From the NCBI RefSeq assembly GCF_036621415.1, contig NZ_CP030941.1:682001-746000 (forward strand): a DNA stretch of 64,000 nucleotides, written 5' to 3'. A program made the position numbers and the translations under genes. Source of the DNA: Nitratireductor thuwali. GTDB taxonomy: Bacteria > Pseudomonadota > Alphaproteobacteria > Rhizobiales > Rhizobiaceae. Numbering within the stretch: position 1 is the first letter of the stretch; every line of letters begins with the position of its first letter. Below are positions 54,703-64,000 of the stretch, piece by piece. The notes under the pieces are model-generated. The model searched no databases. It saw only the letters and a program-made list of their open reading frames with translations, and was not told where the DNA came from.

Positions 54703-55623
54703 TCAAACAGGTTCGTTGAACGTGTCGCAGTCGGTCAGCCGCCCGTTCTTGAGCCCCCGCATAAACCACGTGCGCCTTTGCTCGGACGTGCCGTGGTTGA
54801 AACTGTCGGGCACCACATAGCCCTGGGTGCGCCGCTGCAGCGTGTCGTCGCCGATCTGGTTGGCCGCGTTCAGCGCCTCCTCGATGTCGCCTTCCTCCAG
54901 CAGCCCTTTCTGCGCAGTATACCGCGCCCATATGCCGGCGAAGCAATCGGCCTGCAATTCGACGCGGACGGACATCTCATTGGCTTCCACCCGGCTCATC
55001 CGCTGGCGCATCTCGTTGAAGCGCGGCAGGATGCCGGTAATGTTCTGAACATGGTGCCCAACCTCGTGGGCTATGACATAGGCCTGGGCAAAATCGCCGG
55101 CAGCGCCGAACTGGCGGGCGAGCTGATCGAAGAAGCTGGTGTCGAGATAGACCTTCTTGTCGCCGGGGCAATAGAACGGCCCGCTGGCCGAGGACGCCGA
55201 GCCGCAGGCCGAGCGCACCTGGCCGCCGAACAGCACCAAGGAAGGCTCCTCATAGTTAAGGCCCTGAGCCTGAAAGATGCCGTTCCACACATCCTCCGTC
55301 TCGGCCAGAACCACGCTGACGAACTGGGTCATCTCGTCGCTGGCGGCGGAGGACGTGGGCGCCGTCTGCTGTATCGTCGGCCCGCCGGCTGGCCCGCCCG
55401 CCAGCATCTCGAGCGGATCGATGCCGCAGGCCCGCAGCACGAAGAAGAGAACCACGAGAAGGATGATCCCCGACAATCCGCCGCCGCCGGCGCGTCCGGC
55501 CCGGCCTGCGGGAAGGCGTATGCGCGGCCCGCCCCCGCGCCCGAATCCGCCGGGAAACATCCCGCCGCCCTGCCCGCGCCGATCCTCGATGTTGCTGCTT
55601 TGACGACGACCCTTCCAGCGCAT
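54703..55623 (-). CDS. Neutral zinc metallopeptidase, YpfJ family
   Basis: 306 residues from ATG 55623 (MRWKGRRQSSNIEDRRG, the conserved family start; GAGGA upstream), not the ATG four codons earlier. Gly-rich N terminus, one membrane span at about 50-66 (LSGIILLVVLFFVLRACG), then a periplasmic domain with zinc motif HEVGHH at 186-191 and ELQADCFAGIWARY. Substrates are not known for the family. Confidence 0.92.
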   Translation of the reverse strand: MRWKGRRQSSNIEDRRGQGGGMFPGGFGRGGGPRIRLPAGRAGRAGGGGLSGIILLVVLFFVLRACGIDPLEMLAGGPAGGPTIQQTAPTSSAASDEMTQFVSVVLAETEDVWNGIFQAQGLNYEEPSLVLFGGQVRSACGSASSASGPFYCPGDKKVYLDTSFFDQLARQFGAAGDFAQAYVIAHEVGHHVQNITGILPRFNEMRQRMSRVEANEMSVRVELQADCFAGIWARYTAQKGLLEEGDIEEALNAANQIGDDTLQRRTQGYVVPDSFNHGTSEQRRTWFMRGLKNGRLTDCDTFNEPV

Positions 55624-55812
55624 GCTTCCTCGCATCCTCTCGACCGGTGCTGAACGGCAACAACGCGGCCGGGGCCCCGTTGCGGCAGATTAGAACATCG
55701 CCCCGCCATTTGAAATCAATTCTGTCGCGCGGCCAGTTTGCGGGGAGTCTTGACTGCGGACGAGGCGAAGGTTCCGCCAAAGTGCATCACACTGCAATGC
55801 AGGGTGGAAGCC

Positions 55813-57165
55813 TCAATGCGGCCTGTTGGCTAGCCCAGTGGCGTGCTGCGTCATCAGCCACAGAATGCTCGCAGCAGCAGCGAGGCCCAGGCAGAAACCT
55901 GTCCAAATGCCGGAGGCACCGAGGCCGAATGGCTCAGCCAGCAGGAGCCCGCCGCCGAGACCTATCGCCCAATAACAACTTGCGCTTGCGATCATCGGCA
56001 CCACCGTCCTTCTGAGACCACGGAGCGCGTGGACGAAAAGGAGTTGCCAAGCATCGAGGACGAACAAGGGTGCTGTCCAGCGCAAAAGTGATCGCATCAG
56101 GGAAACGGTTGCGGGTGCGATCTCCTGTGTGGCGAAGATCGCGACGGCACCGTCTGCGAAGATGGCGACAAGCAGCGCGAAAGCTGCAGCCGACCCGCCG
56201 CTTAAAACGACGGCAATGCGAAAGAGACGCCGTGCTTCGCATCGGCGTTCCAGCGCCCGCAGCCGTGCGAGGCGTGCGGCGAGCACCTCTCCAAGCGCGC
56301 TGTTCAACGCAAAGTTGAGCTCCATTACAGCGAAAACAACCGTGCCGGCAGCAAGCCAGTCTGCCGAGTATATGCCAAGAGCGAAGAGAACCGCGACGAA
56401 CAGCACGCTCTCCAGCCCCTGCTGGCCGCCCGCCGCCCATCCGAGCCTGAGCACCGCACCGGCCCACTGCAAGACAGCCATGGTGCGCAACCGCACAAAA
56501 GTGAGCAAGCCCCGGCTGAAACAATGAATTGCAAGAATACCGGCAGCCCCGAGATTGACGACCACCGTCGCCCAAGCTGCCCCGGCAACGCCGAGGCCCG
56601 GCCATGTGCCGAAGCCGTGAACGAGGACGATGCTGCCTGCAAGATTGCCGAGAACGATACCTGCCGAGAGCCAGAAGATAACTTGAGTGCGTTCTACGGC
56701 ATTCAGCACGTTTTTCAGTGCAGCGAAGATCATGGCGGGCGCAATCGCCCAAGCGAGGATTCCGGTATAGGCGTCGTAGAGCGTTGCGAGATCCGGTTCA
56801 TAGCCGCCCCATGCAAGCACCCGCCCACTTTCCACCCCGATGGCAAGCGCGACCGCCGCAAACGGCAGCGTGACCAGCAGACAGGCGGCGAACACTTCTC
56901 CGCAGCGTCGTGGCGAGGGGCCTTCGGCCATGAAAACCGTTCCCGCCGACAGCACCGCGAAGCCAATGGTCAGGAAGGAAAGCAGAACGGTCTTGCCCAG
57001 ACCGACGGCCGCGAGCGGCGCAGTGCCGAGTGCGCCCACCACCGCAAGGTCGGTGAGGCCGACGAGAATCTCGGTGAGGTAGAAGCTCGCTATCGGGAGG
57101 GCCGGACGCAAAATGGACTGGACAATTGTCCAGCCGGCGAGCGATGGTTTGGTCTTGCCAGTCAT
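55813..57165 (-). CDS. MATE-family efflux transporter
   Basis: 450-residue inner-membrane exporter with twelve hydrophobic segments. ILRPALPIASFYLTEILVGLTDLAVVGALG is the MATE N-terminal pattern, repeated in the second half (AGGQQGLESVLFVAVLFALG, NFALNSALGEVLAARLARL). Related to NorM/DinF proteins exporting cationic drugs in exchange for sodium or protons. Start uncertain: ATG 57165 and ATG 57180 both have only weak GGTGA sites. Single gene. Confidence 0.85.
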   Translation of the reverse strand: MTGKTKPSLAGWTIVQSILRPALPIASFYLTEILVGLTDLAVVGALGTAPLAAVGLGKTVLLSFLTIGFAVLSAGTVFMAEGPSPRRCGEVFAACLLVTLPFAAVALAIGVESGRVLAWGGYEPDLATLYDAYTGILAWAIAPAMIFAALKNVLNAVERTQVIFWLSAGIVLGNLAGSIVLVHGFGTWPGLGVAGAAWATVVVNLGAAGILAIHCFSRGLLTFVRLRTMAVLQWAGAVLRLGWAAGGQQGLESVLFVAVLFALGIYSADWLAAGTVVFAVMELNFALNSALGEVLAARLARLRALERRCEARRLFRIAVVLSGGSAAAFALLVAIFADGAVAIFATQEIAPATVSLMRSLLRWTAPLFVLDAWQLLFVHALRGLRRTVVPMIASASCYWAIGLGGGLLLAEPFGLGASGIWTGFCLGLAAAASILWLMTQHATGLANRPH

Positions 57166-57458
57166 AGGATCACCGTGCATCGCACGGTCACCCTGAGAGC
57201 TGGTGACCACAGACCGCGAACCCCTCAGGATAAGGAGCCGCGGGGCAGCTTACCGAGGATATGGATAGCAAGACCGCGGGTTCCGCTCAAGATCGGCAGA
57301 TGTGGGAATACCAATGCCGGAGCGAGATCGTCCCTTCGTCAGTCTGTTCACGAAACTCCACCGTCTGGTAATGACAGGAGCGCCACATCCCCTCATTGTA
57401 TTGCCCCAGATGTTCTCTTATTGTTCTCCCGCACGGATTTTGAATCTAGAGGAACCAC

Positions 57459-58130
57459 ATGCGGCTTTATTCGGGACCCCTCAGCCTTTTCTCGCGCAAG
57501 GTGGAGATCGCGCTTTGTGAGAAGGACATCGATTTTGAGCGCGTGGAGGTCGCCTTCACGCAAGACGAAGGCTACAGGCCAAAGCACCCTGCCGTCGCCG
57601 CCGCCAATCCCAAGGGCCAAGTGCCGGTGCTGGTCGACGGAGACCTGACGATCTTCGATTCGACCGTCATCCTCGAGTATCTAGAGGATGCCTATCCGGC
57701 TCCTCCCCTTTATCCCGCCGATCCCCGGGGAAAGGCCCGCTGCCGCCTGGTCGAGCTCGATGCCGACGAAATCCTGTTCGCCGACGTTCGCCGCCTGCTT
57801 TATCGCACCGAGCCGCCGCTTGCCGATGCCGGGCACCAGAAGGCGCGGCAGGAGGAAGGCCAGCGCGGCGAGAAGGGCATACTCGCCCACTACCGCCGGC
57901 TTGAAGAACAGCTCGGCACGCGGGACTATTTCTGCGGCGTCTTCACCGTGGCCGACATCGGCATGTTCATGACGATCCACTACGCCGTCAGGACGAACGG
58001 CCCGCCTCTCGACGCCTTTCCCGCTCTCGCCGCCTGGTACCGGCGCATCGCTACGCGCCCGAGCGTTGCCCGCGTTGTGGAGGAAATCGCCGAGGCCGAC
58101 CGCAGGCTGTCCTCGCCGCTCAGCCCCTGA
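57459..58130 (+). CDS. Glutathione S-transferase family protein
   Basis: 223 residues. Thioredoxin-fold N-terminal domain with MRLYSGPLSLFSRKVEIALCEKD (Ser at the usual glutathione-activating position), VPVLVDGDLTIFDSTVILEYLEDAYP (cis-Pro and gamma-glutamate-binding Asp-Ser), and a helical C-terminal domain (FCGVFTVADIGMFMTIHY with the N-capping box). Substrate unknown. GAGGAA lies upstream of the start. Confidence 0.92.
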   Translation: MRLYSGPLSLFSRKVEIALCEKDIDFERVEVAFTQDEGYRPKHPAVAAANPKGQVPVLVDGDLTIFDSTVILEYLEDAYPAPPLYPADPRGKARCRLVELDADEILFADVRRLLYRTEPPLADAGHQKARQEEGQRGEKGILAHYRRLEEQLGTRDYFCGVFTVADIGMFMTIHYAVRTNGPPLDAFPALAAWYRRIATRPSVARVVEEIAEADRRLSSPLSP

Positions 58131-58322
58131 GCAGGAAGCGCCGCGCCGGCCCGGCAGCCCCCGGATACTGCCGTCCCTTCCGCCGATTGGCCGTGGAGCC
58201 CTGCATTTTCGGGGTTCCGTCCGCCCTTTCCATTGCCTATAAGGCCCGCCTAGCCTCACAATTTCCGCTTGGCCCGCCCGCTCATGCGCGAGGCGGCCTG
58301 CGGCAGCACGAACGGAACTCCC

Positions 58323-61817
<3,495 letters not shown>

Positions 61818-62032
61818 GCGCCAGGCGCCGCGATCCAGCCTTTCGCGCGCCATCGCGATCACCGCCCCAGCGTCGACGGAATCTCCCCTCTTCTCTTGCA
61901 ATTCAAATGCTAGAGGTCGCAAGATATCTTCCTAGAGTCCCGCTCCCACTTCGACCCTGGGAACCGTCCCCCGACCCTCCGAAACATGAACTTGTCATAC
62001 CAGGCAATGGCCGGCGAACCTTCACCCGCCGC

Positions 62033-63010
62033 CTACCCCTCAACCCGCTCCCGGAACTGCCGCCGATACGCCATTGGCGAAACCGAAAACGCCGCCGAGA
62101 AATGCTGGCGCAGCGTCACCGCGGAGCCGAAGCCAACGGCTTCGGCGACCGCTTCCATCTTGCGGTCGGTGGTCTCCAAAAGCCGCTGTGCCAGTGCCAG
62201 GCGCTGCATCAGGATCCAGTGCGACACGGTAACGCCGGTCGCCTTGCGAAAGCGGCGGGAGAAATTGCGGCGGCTCATCGCCGCGCGCTCGGCCAGAAGG
62301 TCCAGGCAGAGCGGTTCCTTCAGGTTTTCCGCCGCCCATTCCAGCGTGCTCGCCAGCCTGTCGCCGCCCTCGGCCTTCGGCAGCGGCTGCTCGATATACT
62401 GCACCTGGCCGCCGCTGCGGTGCGGCGCCACCACCATGCGGCGGGCCACCTTGTTGGCGATCTCGGCGCCGTGGTCGCGGCGTAGGAGATGCAGGCAGCA
62501 ATCGATGGCCGCCGCCGTGCCGGCCGATGTCAGCATGTTCCCCTCGTCCACGTAGAGCACGTCGCGGTCCAGCCTGACGGCGGGAAACCGGGCGGCGAAA
62601 TCATCGGCCCATATCCAATGAGTGGAGGCGGTGCGGCCGTCCAGAAGCCCCGCCTCCGCCAGCACGAAGGCACCGAGGCACAGGCCCACCATCCGCGCGC
62701 CCCGCGCATGCGCCGCGCAGAGGGCCTCGACCAGTTCCGGCGAAGGCGGCGTGTCGGGATCGGCCCAGGCGGGAACGATCACCGTATCCGCCTCCCGCAG
62801 CGCCGACAGATCGTTCGGCACGTCGAGCGAAAACCCCGAAAGCGTGGCGATGCTGCCTGGCCGTTCCGCGCATACCGTCAGGTCGTAGCGCGGCGCGCCG
62901 AGCCGGGCCAGATCGTCCCCGAACACCATGCAAGGCACCGACAGGTGGAACGGGCTGATCCCCTCGAACGCGACCACCGCGACGCGGTGCGCAGCTTTTT
63001 TCTGCAACAT
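62033..63010 (-). CDS. GlxA/FtrA-family transcriptional regulator (DJ-1-like plus AraC domains)
   Basis: 325 residues. N-terminal amidotransferase-like (DJ-1/PfpI) sensor domain: VAVVAFEGISPFHLSVPCMVF, GARMVGLCLGAFVLAEAGLLDG, STHWIWADDFAARFP, MLTSAGTAAAIDCCLHLL. C-terminal AraC helix-turn-helix pair: MSRRNFSRRFRKATGVTVSHWI and AVAEAVGFGSAVTLRQHFSAAF. Divergent from an isochorismatase-type hydrolase, its likely target. Reductive-stress, quaternary-amine or other roles are known for relatives; ligand here unknown. Confidence 0.92.
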   Translation of the reverse strand: MLQKKAAHRVAVVAFEGISPFHLSVPCMVFGDDLARLGAPRYDLTVCAERPGSIATLSGFSLDVPNDLSALREADTVIVPAWADPDTPPSPELVEALCAAHARGARMVGLCLGAFVLAEAGLLDGRTASTHWIWADDFAARFPAVRLDRDVLYVDEGNMLTSAGTAAAIDCCLHLLRRDHGAEIANKVARRMVVAPHRSGGQVQYIEQPLPKAEGGDRLASTLEWAAENLKEPLCLDLLAERAAMSRRNFSRRFRKATGVTVSHWILMQRLALAQRLLETTDRKMEAVAEAVGFGSAVTLRQHFSAAFSVSPMAYRRQFRERVEG

Positions 63011-63030
63011 GGCCCGATCCCATCGCTTTT

Positions 63031-63044
63031 TGTCATTTGGGACA
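63031..63044. promoter_or_regulatory. Possible operator in the GlxA-type/isochorismatase gap
   Basis: TGTC-ATTTGG-GACA, a short inverted repeat 20 bases upstream of the regulator start in the 141-base divergent region. Arms are only 4 bp, so this is weak. Confidence 0.3.
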
Positions 63045-63151
63045 CTTGTGAAGGGGCGCGAGGTAAACGAATTTGCCGACGATTACAAGGCGAGTAGTCC
63101 TCGGTTCGCCGTTTACGTAATATCCACTACAGCGACAAGGAAAGAGTGCTC

Positions 63152-63763
63152 ATGAGCAACCCTACGATCAGAACCCTCGTCGGCGCCACGGCGCCGCAGA
63201 AGATCGACCGCAGGAGCACCGCGCTTCTGGTGATCGACTTCCAGAAAGAGTATTTCTCCGGCAGGATGCCGATACCCGGCGGCACGGATGCGCTTGCCAA
63301 TGCCAGACGCCTCATCGCCATGGCCGATAAATCCGGCATACAGGTTTACCATGTACAGCACGTAACACCGGCCGGCGCGCCCATCTTTGCCGAAGACGGC
63401 GAGACGGTTGCCTTCCACCCCGACATCACCCCGGGCCCGGACCATAAGGTGCTGCGGAAATCCTCGGTCAGCGTCTTCCCCACTACGGATATCGACGCGC
63501 AACTGAAAGCCGAGGGCATCGAAACCCTCATCATTGCCGGCCTGATGACCCATGCCTGCGTTTCGGGCGCCGCGCGCGATGCCGTGCCGCTCGGCTATGG
63601 CGTCATCGTCGCAGCCGATGCCTGCGCAACGCGCGACCTTGACGGACCGGACGGCAAGACGGTCTCGCATGAGGCGCTGCATCAGGCTGCCCTCGCGACC
63701 CTGGCCGACACATTTGCCGATGTGCTCGGCACTGACCAAATCCTGTCGCTGCCTCACGCCTGA
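63152..63763 (+). CDS. Isochorismatase-family cysteine hydrolase
   Basis: 203 residues. Catalytic triad Asp29 (ALLVIDFQKEYF), Lys103 (KVLRKSSVSVF) and Cys136 (AGLMTHACVSGAARDA) are all in place. The group includes nicotinamidases, carbamoylases and isochorismatases; sequence does not decide. ATG 63152 is chosen since AAGGAAAG is well spaced; GTG 63146 is possible. Divergent from the GlxA-type regulator and 66 bases before the next gene. Confidence 0.9.
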   Translation: MSNPTIRTLVGATAPQKIDRRSTALLVIDFQKEYFSGRMPIPGGTDALANARRLIAMADKSGIQVYHVQHVTPAGAPIFAEDGETVAFHPDITPGPDHKVLRKSSVSVFPTTDIDAQLKAEGIETLIIAGLMTHACVSGAARDAVPLGYGVIVAADACATRDLDGPDGKTVSHEALHQAALATLADTFADVLGTDQILSLPHA

Positions 63764-63829
63764 AACGCGGCAAGATCGATTATGAGCTTTTTCATTACCC
63801 CTGCATTTCACCCAAAGGAGTTTTAAGAA

Positions 63830-64000
63830 ATGAAGACATTCACAAGGATCGCCCTGCCGCTTGCCGCGGTGCTGTTCGCCTCCATCGCTTCCGCACAGGA
63901 TGCCGGCAAGAGCGATGCGTTCGTCTCCTACCCCGCCTCGCAGCTGAACTGGATCGAAATCCCGGACACCGGCGGCATCAAATACGCCAATGTTCGCGGC
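63830..64000 (+). CDS. Secreted protein, N-terminal fragment (cut by window edge)
   Basis: First 57 residues of a protein beginning MKTFTRIALPLAAVLFASIASAQDAG, with a clear signal peptide cleaved after ASAQ and AAAGGAG upstream of the ATG. The following LNWIEIPDTGGIKYANVRG resembles the start of exported cupin-type (DUF4437-like) proteins, but too little is visible to be sure. Follows the hydrolase gene on the same strand and may be cotranscribed. Confidence 0.75.
   Translation, partial: MKTFTRIALPLAAVLFASIASAQDAGKSDAFVSYPASQLNWIEIPDTGGIKYANVRG

Overview
The window is chromosomal DNA from a GC-rich alphaproteobacterium, most likely a member of the Hyphomicrobiales (Rhizobiales) close to Mesorhizobium/Phyllobacteriaceae. 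This is an inference from the gene content and order (YqeY-DnaG-RpoD cluster, TadG-like pilus-associated protein, split carA/carB), from an intergenic palindromic repeat of rhizobial type, and from protein similarity recalled by eye. I see no prophage, insertion sequence, CRISPR array or replication origin.

Layout. 1-2.7 kb: end of a peptide-type ABC transporter (permease cut by the window edge, Tat-dependent binding protein). 3.0-9.0 kb: a cobalamin riboswitch followed by an overlapping operon of outer-membrane receptor, periplasmic binding protein, permease, ATPase and a dedicated TonB, which reads as a complete vitamin B12 uptake system. 9.0-20 kb: an envelope module consisting of an ECF sigma factor, a zinc-less anti-sigma factor and a secreted subtilisin-like protease in one operon, divergent from a secreted propeller-like protein and a 1209-residue DUF11-repeat protein, and convergent with an OmpA-domain protein that shares a Cys-Pro-Pro-Gly-Thr motif with the DUF11 protein. 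20-22.6 kb: small housekeeping and secreted proteins and a CAU-anticodon tRNA.

22.9-35.8 kb: a sugar-acid catabolic cluster (IlvD/Edd dehydratase, DenD-like epimerase-fold dehydrogenase, two beta-hydroxyacid dehydrogenases, GntR regulator, SDR, fumarylacetoacetase-type hydrolase) with a carbohydrate ABC transporter on the opposite strand. It looks like a non-phosphorylative 2-keto-3-deoxy / 2,4-diketo-3-deoxy sugar-acid route. A shared 13-base motif containing GTATAC precedes two of its transcription units. 35.9-37.8 kb: pyrE and pyrC. 37.8-43.0 kb: an ECF42-type sigma factor with two DGPF/YCII proteins, a DUF899 protein, an MFS exporter and a VOC protein. Several of these are preceded by the same TGTCGGA-N16-CGTC promoter-like sequence.

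43.2-64 kb: FKBP isomerase, HlyU-like protein, YjbQ, a TetR/VOC divergent pair with palindromic operators, rpoD, dnaG, yqeY, carA, a TadG-like protein, DUF2937, YpfJ-type metalloprotease, MATE exporter, glutathione transferase, carB, and a GlxA-type AraC regulator divergent from an isochorismatase-type hydrolase. A truncated secreted protein lies at the right edge.

The most promising undescribed element is the 9-20 kb envelope module. The periplasmic domain of its anti-sigma factor looks, by eye, like the pre-catalytic (prodomain-like) domain of the protease encoded next to it. This suggests a sigma/anti-sigma/protease circuit controlling a surface structure.
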